Assembly (NCBI RefSeq): GCF_000004195.4
Contig: NC_030680.2
Span: 146,338,545 to 146,402,544, forward strand
Length of the DNA stretch: 64,000 bases
Source: Xenopus tropicalis
Taxonomy: Eukaryota > Chordata > Amphibia > Anura > Pipidae
Direction of reading: 5' to 3'
Positions 19,805 through 31,876 of this stretch are shown here, piece after piece; the stretch's first letter is position 1, and each line of letters begins with the position of its first letter. The notes under the pieces are model-generated. The model was not told the DNA's origin. It searched no databases and worked only from the letters and a program-made list of their open reading frames with translations. The position numbers were made by a program, and so were the translations under genes.

Positions 19805-21035
19805 CAAGGTACAAGGTCGGGCAAATGGGGTCAGTCCAGGCAGGTCCAGTCTAAGTCAGGGTATGGACAGGGCTCAGAATCAGATAAACAGAACAGAGAG
19901 CTTATCCAGGAACTATGCTAGATAGACCTGTAATGGGCTGGAAGGAACTGAGAGGTAGGGGTTTATAGGCTGGATAATTGGCACTATAGAACAAATATGG
20001 GTATATAGAGACCACCTATAGCCAACATTCCTACTTGGAAAACTAAGGAAATGATTGAAGTGAACCAGGAACCCAGCAGTCTGCTCAAATAGGTGAAGCA
20101 AACTGCATAGTGGGCAGTGGGTTTCTAGTTCAAATCCAGGCAGGATGTTACAGAAATGATTGTTACATGATCCAGTAATATAGCAGTTTGTAGGCCCCAC
20201 CAGGAAAGACCAAATTAGTATATGGTGGGGCCTAGCTTGAAGGCCCATTAGAGTGCAATAAAAAGCTGAAATCTCATTTACTGCTTTGGAAATCCCCGGA
20301 ACTCTTCGATCCAAAGGTAAAATCTGTCCCTTTAGTGCTCATTGTTTAAGTACTCGCACCCGGGTCTTTGCTCTCCTCTTCAAATTGCAAAAATCAGGTG
20401 TGAGGAGCAAGGCATCCCCAACCCTTCTGTCTGCCCAAAGGCTCCTTTGCCCTGATCCCTAATGTGTACGTCCGAACAACAGTCTAGTTAGGGGATGGGT
20501 AGAAGGTTGGAGAGGGTCCCCTATGGGCCCCCCAGCCTGCCCCTCATTAACACATAACTCATAAGGAACTGTGTGCTTTAGACAAGCTTGACATATACAA
20601 ATGTAATTAATGAATTTGCCTTCAGCATCAAGATATTAGGAATATTAGAAGATATTGATTATATACAGTGTGTATTCCGGTTATCCAGTAGCTGAATGTT
20701 GAAAGGAAATGTAATGATGTCCTTCCTTGTGTTCCAAGGCATCTGAGATCTACAACGATCCGACATTTAATGGATATAAGTCTAAAAATGTTGATTTATA
20801 CTCATGATTCACACACACATTGCTTCTTTGGGACCACGAGCTAATGGGGAGGAGGAAAGATTCATGCAAGCCATGGGCAAGTTTATTCAAACAAAAGCTT
20901 TTGAAGGCTGGCTGAGGGAACAACATTTTCTCTCCTCAGAGACTGCAGGTCAGCGTCCCTCTGTACAACAGACCAAATACCTGCAGAAGGTTCTTCGACC
21001 ACTCGTTGGCATAATGTATTGTCTAAGTGAGGTTT
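19805..21035. other. Unrecognised sequence
   Basis: The first 150 bp resume the CAGG/GGTC-rich sequence interrupted by the LTR element. No gene or known repeat was recognised beyond that. The 133-codon reverse frame at 19913-20314 has no motif. Confidence 0.4.
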
Positions 21036-21504
21036 TTAATGGAACAGTTCGGTGTAGAAATGAAACTGGGAAAAATAGACAAAAAACATGTTTGCAATAT
21101 AGTTAGTTGGGCAAAAATTGAATCTATAAAGGCTGGAGTGGGCAGATGTCTAACAGAATAACCATAACACTACTTCCTGCTTTCAGCTCTCTAACCTTAG
21201 TTAGTCAGTAACTTTAGGGGGGGCACGTGGAACATAACTGTCAGTTAGTTTGTGAGCACATAGGTTCGATTCAAATGCAAACTAACTGGCAGTTATGTCC
21301 CATATGGCTGATTGGCTACTGACTGCTAACAGCTTAGAGAGCTGAAATCAGGAAGTAGTGTTCTGGCTATTATGTTAGCTATCTGCCCACTCCAGCCTTT
21401 ATAGATTACAGTTTTGCCCAACTAACTATATCGAAAACATTTTTTACTTTGCGCAGTCTGTCTATTTTACCCAGTTTCATTTTTACACTTAACTGTTCCT
21501 TTAA
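21036..21504. mobile_element. Palindromic T2-like MITE
   Basis: The left end is TTAATGGAACAGTTC and the right end AACTGTTCCTTTAA, a degraded and an intact T2-type TTAAAGGAACAGTT end. The two halves are inverted copies around a centre near 21,265 (for example AACATAACTGTCAGTTAGTT against AACTAACTGGCAGTTATGT). Confidence 0.75.
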
Positions 21505-22064
21505 AGTAGAGTCAAGATGCTAAAATCACAATAAAATATTGCTACGCGTACTTTTGAGTAAGATATTTGAAGACCCCTAGCAAACGTCTTCCTTCTGATG
21601 ACCTTAACTGGCTTTCCATTAGATGTTTTCCTGGGAAATGACATTCCTGGATTTCTCTTCCAAAGTACCTGGTTCTACGTCTGCTCATGTTAGAGAATGG
21701 TTCTTCTGGTTGAGATAGAACTCAAGCACAAGATCTTCTGGGTGCACTTACCCTTTGTAATGATACTGTGTTTCTTTACTTATTACTCAGTATGAGTTAT
21801 CCACCCACTGCTGTAGCTTTTCATGTGGCAGGGATCTTCAACCCCTAGGCAGAGTATCTGTAAGCCAATGAAATAGCATAGCACAAAGGCAGATTACTTT
21901 GTATAAAGTGTAGGAATCCTTATAGAGGGGCCTGTTTTATACATGTCTCTCTGGTAGGAAAGTACCAAGTCTTTGGATTCTGTCTGTTGGAGAAAACCAA
22001 GGCTGATCTACCCATGGAGAAGGGTGCAAATCAGGACACTAGAAACTAATGATCAAACATAGAG
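21505..22064. other. Unrecognised sequence
   Basis: No gene or repeat recognised. Confidence 0.45.
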
Positions 22065-22066
22065 TA

Positions 22067-23094
22067 CAGGTATGGGATCCATTATACAGAAACCCATTAT
22101 CCAGAAAGCTCCAAATTACGGAAAGCCCGTCTCCCATAGACTCCATTTTAATCAAATAATACAGAATTTTAAAACTGATTTTCCTTTTTTAATGGTTAAA
22201 TGATTCCCTTTTCTCTATAATAATAAAACAGCACCTGTACTTGATCCCAACTAAGATATAATTACCCCTTATTGGGGGCAGAACAGCCCTATTGGGTTTA
22301 TTTAATGGTTAAATGATTCCCTTTTCTCTGTTATAATAAAACAGTACCTGTACTTGATCCCAACTAAGATATAATTACCCCTTATTGGGGGCAGAACAGC
22401 CCTATTGGGTTTATTTAATGGTTAAATGATTCCCTTTTCTCTGTAATAATAAAACAGTACCTGTACTTGATCCCAACTAAGATATAATTACCCCTTATTG
22501 GGGTCAGAACAGTCCTATTGGGTTTATTTAATGGTTAAATGATTCCCTTTGCTCTGTAATAATAAAACAGTACCTGTACTTGATCCCAACTAAGATATAA
22601 TTACCCCTTATTGGGGGCAGAACAGTCCTATTGGGTTTATTTAATGGTTAAATGATTCCCTTTGCTCTGTAATAATAAAACAGTACCTGTACTTGATCCC
22701 AACTAAGATATAATTACCCCTTATTGGGGGCAGAACAGCCCTATTGGGTTTATTTAATGGTTAAATGATTCCCTTTTCTCTGTAATAATAAAACAGTACC
22801 TGTACTTGATCCTAACTAAGATATAATTACCCCTTATTGGGGGCAGAACAGCCCTATTGGGTTTATTTAATGGTTAAATGATTCCCTTTTCTCTGTAATA
22901 ATAAAACAGTACCTGTACTTGATCCCAACTAAAATATAAATAATCCTTATTGGGGGCAGAACAGTCCTATTGGGTTTAATTAATGTTTTATTGATTTTTT
23001 AGTAGACTTAAGGTATGGAGATCCAAATTACGGAGAGACCCCTTATCTGGAATACCCTTGGTCCCGAGCATTCTGGATAATGGGTCCTATACCT
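22067..23094 (+). mobile_element. TA-flanked MITE carrying a 113-bp tandem array (7 units)
   Basis: The left end CAGGTATGGGATCC and right end GGGTCCTATACCTG are inverted repeats flanked by TA on both sides, as in Tc1/mariner/pogo-type elements. Between the arms the segment starting AATGGTTAAATGATTCCC is repeated at 22191, 22304, 22417, 22530, 22643, 22756 and 22869, exactly 113 bp apart. The single-unit relative at 45415 shows the array is a secondary expansion. No transposase ORF. Confidence 0.88.
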
Positions 23095-23096
23095 GT

Positions 23097-23310
23097 ACTT
23101 ACACTTGCTATTATAAGCCCTATTTAAGAACATATAGTGCAGTGACTGTGTTTCTATGAAATAAAATAATCAAAAACATCATGCCCTGTATGCCAAAAAC
23201 AATGAGTAGAAGTGCATAAATCTCCAAGGATGCCCATCAATACCATATAGGAAATAAGGGTATATTTTATCCGATAAAAACCATTGGGTTCAACATTTTC
23301 CCCCTTTTCT
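23097..23310. other. Unrecognised sequence
   Basis: Short spacer between two mobile elements, with no feature recognised. Confidence 0.4.
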
Positions 23311-23318
23311 GTACAGAG

Positions 23319-23478
23319 CGGTGGTTCTCAACTAATGCCGCGACCCTTTAATACAGTTCCTCGTGTTGTGGGGACCCCCAACCATAAAGTTATTCCTAAA
23401 ACCATAGGAAATATGTGTTTTCCAATGCTCTTAGGCGACCTCCCAAAGGGGTCCCGAACCACAGGTTTAGGACTGCTG
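23319..23478 (-). mobile_element. SPIN-like non-autonomous hAT element
   Basis: GGTGGTTCTCAACTAATGCC and GCGACCCTTTAATACAGTTC followed by AGGAAATATGTGTTTTCC match, from memory, the SPIN (Space Invaders) hAT family, known for horizontal transfer among tetrapods including Xenopus. The flanking 8-mers are GTACAGAG (23311-23318) and GTATAGAG (23479-23486), 7 of 8 identical. At 160 bp it is a short, diverged internal-deletion copy without transposase. Confidence 0.8.
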
Positions 23479-23486
23479 GTATAGAG

Positions 23487-24224
23487 GCATTCGTGCCTGA
23501 TGCTTCTATGGAAAATAACTCAGCAGGAACCAATGAAAACGTCAACTTCAACCCATAGGTAGAGCGTCAAGAGAAGGACATTTTCTTAGTGCACAGTTGT
23601 CTCTGCTTTATTATCCAGATATGGGGAGATATCACCCTTAGAAACAGGGCCTGTATTGTTCCTAATGAATTTTATTATTATTATTACTGGTCGAGGAGAG
23701 CTGGTAATGGAAGGGTAAAGCAGTAAGAGGTGAATTTGTCTACTAATGAGGCAGCATTGATTTATCCGGGGGGGGGGGGGGTTAAGGAAATCAATTAAAC
23801 TACCAGTACACATGGAACAATGATAGATGAAAAGAACAAATGGTTATTGGCTTTATGGGAAGGAAAAGGTGAAAAAGTAAGCTAAAAATGAAGCAGAATG
23901 TAAACAAGTAGTTTATATCTGATGCTCCACAAATCTTATGGAGGGATTTAAGTTTACTGGGGCCCAGTCACCCGTATCATTCAGCTTTAGTGACCCAGTA
24001 TATATTACCTGCTGACTGGTTGCTATGGACTTGCACCTTTTTTCATGTAAATGTGGTACTTTGATAGCTCAGCATCTCCATGGGATCTTTTTCTTGGTCT
24101 GTATCAAGTAGTCTCTGAAGGAGAGATGGTTGGCTAATTCTCATCAACTACATGGACATTGCTACCAATGGGTTATTTCATATTCAACTTTATAAGGAGT
24201 AGTGAGGGAAGGAGCAATCAACCA
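23487..24224. other. Unrecognised sequence with a poly-G run
   Basis: A run of about 12 G lies near 23,768-23,780 and an (ATT)n tract near 23,668. No gene seen. Confidence 0.45.
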
Positions 24225-24475
24225 AGGATTGGACTGGCCAACCAGATACTGGTTAAAATCCTAATTGGCCCCAGTCCTGGTAGGCTACTGGCTGATCCAC
24301 TGGGGGTGGGTTATTTTACTCAGATGCTCTATCACCTAAAGCCCCTAATAGGCAGTAACCAGCTGTTGCTCCAAGAATTCTTGTGCACACCTCTTCTACA
24401 GAGTCATTTCTGATATTGTCACCACCTAGGCCTAGGGATCCTTCAGGTAAGGTTCTCCCAGTTGCTCCAGACTCA
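24225..24475. repeat. GGACTGGCC-type repeat relic
   Basis: GGATTGGACTGGCCAACCAG resembles the sequence at 4458 and 4793 (GGACTGGCCAATCAGG). Family unknown and boundaries uncertain. Confidence 0.35.
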
Positions 24476-24556
24476 CACTGGATGGGTTGGGTTTGGGTTT
24501 ACTTGGATGGGTTGAACTTGATGGACTTTTTTCAACCCTATGTAACTATGTAACAT
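24476..24556 (+). repeat. LINE 3'-terminal fragment
   Basis: GGGTTGAACTTGATGGAC followed by TTTTTTCAACCCTATGTAAC and ACTATGTAAC is a typical frog/fish LINE 3' end. The plus frame reads DGLNLMDFFQPYVTM. Severely 5'-truncated. Confidence 0.6.
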
Positions 24557-24693
24557 CTTCGTCTTCCTAGATGAGGTCTATGTAGAAGTGGAGAACATTC
24601 CTTCATCTTGAGAGATGAGGAGAAATGGGATTACTTTATTACCCAGATAAACACCTAGGTAAGAACAGTTTGCTCTAAGAGTATAAGCATTGG

Positions 24694-24770
24694 CATTAAG
24701 CTGGCCATACACACTCAGATGTTAGTTGCCTTATAACAAATGTTCGGATATCGATTATAACAATCTAAAT
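24694..24770 (+). mobile_element. Left end of a TTAA-type MITE
   Basis: TTAAGCTGGCCATACACAC matches the ends of the TTAA-flanked element at 31694 and of the one at 63922. No right end was located. Confidence 0.5.
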
Positions 24771-25442
24771 CTAACATTCAGATTGAAATTGTAGGATTAA
24801 AGTCCTCGTAAGTTTCAAAGCAAAGAGGGATCCTCCAGGGAAGGACAGGGAAGAGACAACTGCCATTGACTTTTACATGAAGTTTTAGATGGTGAATTGT
24901 TGGATTTGTTTTTTTAGCCATTTTGTTGCATAGTAAATCGCTAATCTGAATCGGGCAATTAAACCATAAATAAACCATAAATAAAACCATGAATGTCATG
25001 TAATTTATTAAAAAATCCAAACTGAAAAAGTATGAACAATAAAAGATGCAGAAAAGTCACGAAAACCACAATTTATTTTTGCAGTGACAATAAGAGCCGA
25101 GTAGGTACCGTTCCTCAGTACTACAGGGTAAAAAAAACCTGTGCTGTAAATACCCAGTGGGATTGTATTAGGCCAAACAGTTATTTACACGTTCGATGGA
25201 AGTCGCATGGTTATAGACACATGATTAATGAATGAGGCAAAATCACTTGTGCAAAACAAGCGAAATTGTCCTACACCTGCTGCCAAAACTCCTTTCTGAC
25301 AAAAACAAATTGTGCACTGTTTTTTTCCCAAACCATTTCATTGATATGAAAACAACTGAAATAAAGTCCAAGGTTGAAGTTTACTATTAAAAATGTAATT
25401 ACTGTTTGAGGTTGTTCATTGATTCATTGCTTGGCTTGAGAA
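24771..25442. other. Unrecognised sequence
   Basis: No gene or repeat recognised. Confidence 0.45.
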
Positions 25443-27287
25443 TAAGAGATGGTGCCTATAGTAGCAGTGGGGGGATAATAGCCTCTGGGAAGGGACTGGG
25501 GCTGTGGGATAGCAGGTATAGTAGGGAGAGATGGTGCCTATAGTAGCAGTGGGATAATAGCCTCTGGGAAGGGACTGGGGCTGTGGGATAGCAGGTATAG
25601 TAGGGAGAGATGGTGCCTATAGTAGCAGTGGGATAATAGCCTCTGGGAAGGGACTGGGGCTGTGGGATAGCAGGTATAGTAGGGAGAGATGGTGCCTATA
25701 GTAGCAGTGGGGGGGATAATAGTCTCTGGGAAGGGACTGGGGCTGTGGGATAGCGGGTATAGTAGGGAGAGATGGTGCCTATAGTAGCAGTGGGGGATAA
25801 TAGCCTCTGGGAAGGGACTGGGGCTGTGGATAGCGGGTATAGTAGGGAGAGATGGTGCCTATAGTAGCAGTGGGGGATAATAGCCTCTGGGAAGGGACTG
25901 GGGCTGTGGGATAGCAGGTATAGTAGGGAGAGATGGTGCCTATAGTAGCAGTGGGATAATAGCCTCTGGGAAGGGACTGGGGCTGTGGGATAGCAGGTAT
26001 AGTAGGGAGAGATGGTGCCTATAGTAGCAGTGGGGGGATAATAGCCTCTGGGAAGGGACTGGGGCTGTGGGATAGCAGGTATAGTAGGGAGAGATGGTGC
26101 CTATAGTAGCAGTGGGGGGATAATAGCCTCTGGGAAGGGACTGGGGCTGTGGGATAGCAGGTATAGTAGGGAGAGATGGTGCCTATAGTAGCAGTGGGGA
26201 TAATAGCCTCTGGGAAGGGACTGGGGCTGTGGGATAGCAGGTATAGTAGGGAGAGATGGTGCCTATAGTAGCAGTGGGGGGATAATAGCCTCTGGGAAAG
26301 GACTGGGGCTGTGGGATAGCAGGTATAGTAGGGAGAGATGGTGCCTATAGTAGCAGTGGGGGGATAATAGCCTCTGGGAAGGGACTGGGGCTGTGGGATA
26401 GCAGGTATAGTAGGGAGAGATGGTGCCTATAGTAGCAGTGGGGGATAATAGCTTCTGGGAAGGGACTGGGGCTGTGGGATAGCAGGTATAGTAGGGAGAG
26501 ATGGTGCCTATAGTAGCAGTGGGGGGATAATAGCCTCTGGGAAGGGACTGGGGCTGTGGGATAGCAGGTATAGTAGGGAGAGATGGTGCCTATAGTAGCA
26601 GTGGGGGGATAATAGCCTCTGGGAAGGGACTGGGGCTGTGGGATAGCAGGTATAGTAGGGAGAGATGGTGCCTATAGTAGCAGTGGGGGGATAATAGCCT
26701 CTGGGAAGGGACTGGGGCTGTGGGATAGCAGGTATAGTAGGGAGAGATGGTGCCTATAGTAGCAGTGGGGGGATAATAGCCTCTGGGAAGGGACTGGGGC
26801 TGTGGGATAGCAGGTATAGTAGGGAGAGATGGTGCCTATAGTAGCAGTGGGGGGATAATAGCCTCTGGGAAGGGACTGGGGCTGTGGGATAGCAGGTATA
26901 GTAGGGAGAGATGGTGCCTATAGTAGCAGTGGGATAATAGCCTCTGGGAAGGGACTGGGGCTGTGGGATAGCAGGTATAGTAGGGAGAGATGGTGCCTAT
27001 AGTAGCAGTGGGGGGATAATAGCCTCTGGGAAGGGACTGGGGCTGTGGGATAGCAGGTATAGTAGGGAGAGATGGTGCCTATAGTAGCAGTGGGGGGATA
27101 ATAGCCTCTGGGAAGGGACTGGGGCTGTGGGATAGCAGGTATAGTAGGGAGAGATGGTGCCTATAGTAGCAGTGGGGGGATAATAGCCTCTGGGAAGGGA
27201 CTGGGGCTGTGGGATAGCAGGTATAGTAGGGAGAGATGGTGCCTATAGTAGCAGTGGGGGGATAATAGCCTCTGGGATGGGGATAAA
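25443..27287. repeat. 82-bp minisatellite, about 22-23 units
   Basis: The unit contains GAGATGGTGCCTATAGTAGC, GGATAATAGCCTCTGGGAAG and GGACTGGGGCTGTGGGATAG. Spacing varies from about 79 to 83 bp, almost wholly because a G-run after GCAGT changes between three and six G. Units are otherwise nearly identical, pointing to recent homogenisation. No transposon ends are seen at its borders and no frame is open through it. Confidence 0.9.
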
Positions 27288-28083
27288 CACCTACTGATTG
27301 TGACTGACTTGGGATAATAGAAAAATATGTTGTAAGACTGGTTTGAACCATAACTTTCCAGTACTGTCTGGCAGCTGATGAGTATTACAAACAAATATTA
27401 TAAGAAAAATTGAAGGGACATTGTTCAAACTCTTGCACTTTCTATAGATAATGGGGGGGGTCACATAGTTTGGGTTGTAACCCTCCATTTTTGTGTGTTA
27501 TTCTCTGGCAGTGAAAGAGCCGCACTAAGGTACAATACACAAGGTTTAATAGATACACAGATTCTGCCATTGGAAAAACTCGCAATCTATTTTATGGCGT
27601 CGGTAGCAGAGCCTCATAAAACGACTCGCCGAAGGTCACTCCAGTACATAAGCGCGTAACCTGCCTCTCAAACCTCAAGGGCAGTTACGGTTCATTAACT
27701 GATTTAAACTGTAAAATATCATAGTTTTTCTCCTGCCTCACTACATCTATTTAACTGCTAAACGTCCATGGATAATATATAGCAGTTCCCTGGGGCAGAG
27801 CCGGCTTGGAGGATCCTTTAGCCAGAGGGATAATGTACAGAAGGAAGAAAGTTGACCCTTTCACTCCCTTGTAGTAGATGGTTTTGACAATCCATTGCCT
27901 AAAGGATTCCCAATATGGCGCCCCTATGACCTTTACAGTCCAATACTGTCACCTATTGACATGAGTCAGTTGAAAAGTGTCAGTCTGGCTATGAATTCTC
28001 ACTATAACTGATCAATCTGAAGTCTAGTTAGCCCATCTTATGAGTCGGCTCATTGGTCGCTCTTTGGAATGCATTACAAATCT
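27288..28083. other. Unrecognised sequence
   Basis: No gene or repeat recognised. Confidence 0.45.
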
Positions 28084-28091
28084 CTATAGAT

Positions 28092-28640
28092 CAGGGATCC
28101 TCAAACTACGGCCCGTGGGCCGGATCTGGCCCCCCAGGTAATTTACCCAGCCCCCGCTGCATCCTCACCCCTGGCAGTAGAGAGAGAGGACCCAGCAGGG
28201 AGCAGGACGGGGGAGCTGGGACAGGGAGGACGGACGGAGCTGGCAGAGAGAGGACTCAGTGGGGAGTGGGGGGGAGCTGGGACAGGGACGACAGATGGAA
28301 CTGGCAGAGAGAGGACTCAGCGGGGAGTTGGGGGAGGGAGCTGGGACAGGGAGGACAGAGCTGGCAGAGAGAGGACTCAGTGGGAGTGGGGGGGAGCTGG
28401 GAGAGGGAGGACAGATGGAGCGGGGGGAGCTGGAAGAGGGAGGACTCAGCAGGCAGCGGGAGGGGGGAGCTGGGAGAGGAGGGACGGACGGACTGAGCGG
28501 GGGGAGCTGGAAGAGGGAGGACTCAGCGGCCAGCGAGAGGGAGGAGCTGGGGGAGGGGGGACGGATGGACTGAGCGGGAGCGGGGGGAGCTGGAAGAGGG
28601 AGGACTCAGCGGCCAGCGGGAGGGAGGAGCTGGGAGCTGT
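28092..28640 (+). mobile_element. hAT-type element end with G-rich tandem repeats
   Basis: CAGGGATCCTCAAACTACGG and CCCGTGGGCCGGATCTGG are the left end of a Charlie-like hAT family. From about 28,165 it becomes an irregular purine-rich array built from GAGCTGGGAGAGGGAGGAC and GACTCAGCGGGGAG blocks. The right end is missing; an L2-like tail follows at 28,640. The forward frame at 28053-28496 is repeat-derived. Confidence 0.65.
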
Positions 28641-28775
28641 ATTTATTGTTATACTGTGTATTTATCTATTATTATCTTAATAACCCCCTGTATGTATTAA
28701 TGTATTCTACTGTACAGCGCTGGGTACATAAGTAGCACTTTATAAATAAAGATATACATACATACATACATTTAT
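28640..28775 (+). repeat. L2-like LINE/SINE 3' tail
   Basis: CTACTGTACAGCGCTGGGTA, ATAAGTAGCACTTTATAAAT and then (CATA)n are the recognisable 3' end of an L2-like retroelement. Confidence 0.6.
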
Positions 28776-29306
28776 GTAATGGGCTGGTAGCTAGAAGGTT
28801 CCAACAATGTCTCTATATGAAGACGCACATGGACCTACTGTACTTGTTGGTAGAAGTCTTTTCAGTTTTCCTGTTATTAAATCTTAAATTTTTCAACTGT
28901 TCTTGTTTTTTTTTGTTATTGTTTATAACTTTTCAGCAACAATACATTCCATGTCCCTTCCCTTCAGTGATCCGCTGACTGTTTGAAGAAGACAATGTGT
29001 CGCCAACGGTGTAGGTGTAAATCAGTAATAAGCAGTTAATGAGGAAATCTCCTTTGATGTTGAATGCAGTTTGGTATCACTATATACACTACAGTATCTT
29101 CTTATACCATTTTATATTTCTTTGGACATAATAAAAATAGTAAATCTGAGAGATTCTAAGAAAATGCAGAATGAACATTTTCTTCTTTTATTTTTTATTA
29201 TTTAAACTTTTTTATTGGTGCGGAAAGGTTGGTACCAACAATGTTACAGTTAGATAGGAGCATGTATGAGGTAAAAGTGATACATCAAAAAAAAAGAAAA
29301 AACATC
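28776..29306. other. Unrecognised sequence
   Basis: AT-rich, with no gene or repeat recognised. Confidence 0.4.
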
Positions 29307-29579
29307 GGGCCTGATTCACTAAAGGGCGATAAAACGTGCGCTATTTTTATTTTGCGCTAAAATTTTTTACCGCGGCTTAATTTTGGCGATTTTTCACACG
29401 ATTCACTATAAGCATACTCGCGCTTTTTTACGCGCGATATTGCATGCGTTATTTAACTCGCGAAAGGCTATTTCAATGCGGTATTTGCCGGTACATGCGC
29501 TAAATACGCGAATAATCGCCGCATATGAATGGTAGCATAGAAATAGTGTATAAAAATTGTCGCCGCATATAAATGGTGT

Positions 29580-29905
29580 ATATAAATATTAGCCACATAT
29601 AAATGGTAGCATATAAATGGTAGCATATAAATAGTAGCATATAAATGGTAGCATATAAATAGTAGCATATAAATGGTAGCATATAAATAGTAGCATATAA
29701 ATGGTAGCATATAAATAGTAGCATATAAATGGTAGCATATAAATAGTAGCATATAAATGGTAGCATATAAATAGTAGTATATAAATGGTAGCATATAAAT
29801 AGTAGCATATAAATGGTAGCATATAAATAGTAGCATATAAATAGTAGCATATAAATGGTAGCATATAAATGGTAGCATATAAATGGTATCATATAAATAG
29901 TAGAT
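29580..29905. repeat. 14-bp minisatellite inside the foldback element
   Basis: About 23 units of CATATAAATGGTAG and CATATAAATAGTAG, partly alternating so that a 28-bp dimer also repeats. It is open in several minus-strand frames only because the unit lacks stops there. Confidence 0.9.
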
Positions 29906-29924
29906 GCTTATAAATAGTAGCCAC

Positions 29925-30219
29925 TAGTGATGAGCAAATGTGTTCTGGTTTCTTTAGTGAAAAATTAGCAAATCTTTCGAAAGATCCACGAAACGGCAAA
30001 AATGTTGTGCGGGCAAAAAAATTGTTGCTGTGACTATTATTTTTTGGCACTTGTATCAATTTTTGGATGTGCGGTGAATTTTTGCGTGGCAAATTTTTTC
30101 ATTTTTTGCCATTGGCAGGTTATTTTGAGAAACGCATGAAAAAATCCGCCGCAAAAAAAATTCAACGCACGTCCAAAAATTCGCTGCGAATCCATGCCTG
30201 GCGAAACATTTCATCACTT
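29925..30219. mobile_element. Ac-like hAT MITE nested in the foldback element
   Basis: Starts TAGTGATGAGCAAATG and ends GAATCCATGCCTGGCG, then TTTCATCACTT. The flanking 8-mers are GTAGCCAC (29917-29924) and GAAGCCAA (30220-30227), 6 of 8 identical. It sits at the edge of the 14-bp array. Confidence 0.78.
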
Positions 30220-30729
30220 GAAGCCAAATATAAATAGTCGCGCAAATGAACGCACGCCATGTTAGCCATACACGCCAATACTTGCAGAAAATTACTGTAT
30301 TAAAAATGAACATTTCGCTGCAAACTGGCGGCTGCGTCACTCTAGGGGAAACACACACTTGAATAAATAACACTGTAAGTCCATATTTTATTGCAAAAAA
30401 TCATTTACTGTACTTTTGTATAATTTTTCGCCTGCCTGTAGTAGGAGTTAATTTTCGCATAGCCGAATGCGATATTTAGTGCGCAAAAGTTATAGTGAAT
30501 CATGCGATCGTATTCTTTTCAGCGCGGAAATTAACGCAAAACGGTAAAACTAGTGCGAGAAATACCGCATGTGAAAATGGCGATTTTTCGCACGCGATAA
30601 TACTATGGTGAATCGCGCGCAAATTATTTTGCGTTTTTTAACGTGAAAAAGCGTGCGACAATTTTTATCGCCCTTTAGTGAATCAGGCCCATTGCATTAT
30701 AAAAAAAACTTGCCGACCGCGGTAAAAAA

Positions 30730-30928
30730 AAAGTCACATGCTGCATTTTTTTGATGCGCGTTTCACAAATTTCCTGCCATTTCATGAATCTTTTCAAATA
30801 TTCACAAATTTCCTGCCATTTCGTGAATCTTTTCAAATATTCACAAATTTCCTGCCATTTCGTGAATCTTTTCAAATATTCACAAATTTTTTTGCCGAAG
30901 CAAAATGGGACAGATTCACTCATCACAA
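30730..30928. mobile_element. Truncated Ac-like hAT MITE with 39-bp repeats
   Basis: The right part ends AAATGGGACAGATTCACTC followed by ATCAC, an Ac-like hAT end of this family. A 39-bp unit, TTCACAAATTTCCTGCCATT plus TCGTGAATCTTTTCAAATA, repeats three times (30764-30890). The left end is absent. Confidence 0.7.
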
Positions 30929-31662
30929 TTCATTACGTTTTATTTTATTTAATGCATTCAAATGGTTAAATTAAATACCGAAAATATATTTTAGATTTAT
31001 ATAAAATATAAAAAAAAAATATTAAAAAAAGAGTAGAAATGATTCATTACACGTTGGACTTGGTCTGAAGAAATTCTAAAGGTTGTTTTGTTCAGTCAAT
31101 GAATTTCAGGAAAAGAATTTGCAGTTCAGAACTGAACTTTTCTACCTGAGGAACTTCGAGTAAAACGTAGTTACGTAATCATAAAGGACAGTGTGTGTCA
31201 GAAATAATCCTGAATCTGTCCCCCCCGCGTCAAATTAATGGTGTTGCGCCAGTGTGCGCTTCCGTCAAGATTTCCAAATCTTTTGTGTTCACACAATTAC
31301 AGCGATCAGTAGGTCACTCTGCGCCGACACCACACAACATTAATTGCCTAATGGAAAAGTAAACAACCGTCATCGTATACTTTGCTTTTAACGCCAGTCA
31401 TGTGATGAAAACTGACAGTCGGTCGGTCAATGCCATGGATGGTTCCCTACGTACCAAAGCCACAAATGATTTTAGTGGAGACTGGGACGGGTGAAGTTTC
31501 GAAGGCGTTTGTTAAAATGTATTCATTTATTACAATTTTATTTTTGAAATGTTATTTAATGAATTGAATCAATTATCAGCAGATCAGATAGTCACACAGG
31601 CTATCTGACTAATCACCCCCTGCGAGTCATTAGACAAATTGGCCCCAAGGGGAAAACAATTT
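30929..31662. other. Unrecognised, possibly unique sequence
   Basis: No repeat ends and no ORF of note. Confidence 0.4.
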
Positions 31663-31693
31663 AATCACAGCAGGGGTCCCCAATCTTTCTTAA

Positions 31694-31834
31694 GGTGGCC
31701 ATACACTTAAGACCAAATGACCGAATTATCCTAAGTTCCCCTGCTATCGCCCACCCGTAGGTGGGGATATTGGGAGAAGATCCACTTGCTTGGCGACATC
31801 GCCAGGCAAGTGGATCTTTATGTGTATGGCCTCC
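31694..31834. mobile_element. TTAA-flanked MITE
   Basis: Ends GGTGGCCATACAC and GTGTATGGCCTCC are flanked by TTAA on both sides (31690-31693 and 31835-31838), as in piggyBac-like or Kolobok-like elements. An internal hairpin pairs AGATCCACTTGC with GCAAGTGGATCT. Confidence 0.85.
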
Positions 31835-31876
31835 TTAACTCGCGAGCCACAGTCAAATGTATAAAGACTTGGAGAG

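Larger units (their letters stand above)
29307..30690. mobile_element. Foldback element with GGGCCTGATTCACTAA ends
   Basis: The first 28 bp (GGGCCTGATTCACTAAAGGG, then CGATAAAA) are repeated exactly and inverted at 30663-30690. This is a large non-autonomous foldback or Harbinger-like MITE, without a clear target duplication. It contains a 14-bp array (29580-29905) and a nested hAT MITE (29925-30219). No transposase. Confidence 0.8.

Noticed and set aside
28053..28573. Gly/Glu/Arg-rich ORFs of 104-147 codons
   Set aside because: Derived from the purine-rich tandem repeat in a hAT element.
29468..29892. Overlapping minus-strand ORFs of about 130 codons
   Set aside because: Translations of the 14-bp array (YLYATIYM-type), open in several frames at once.
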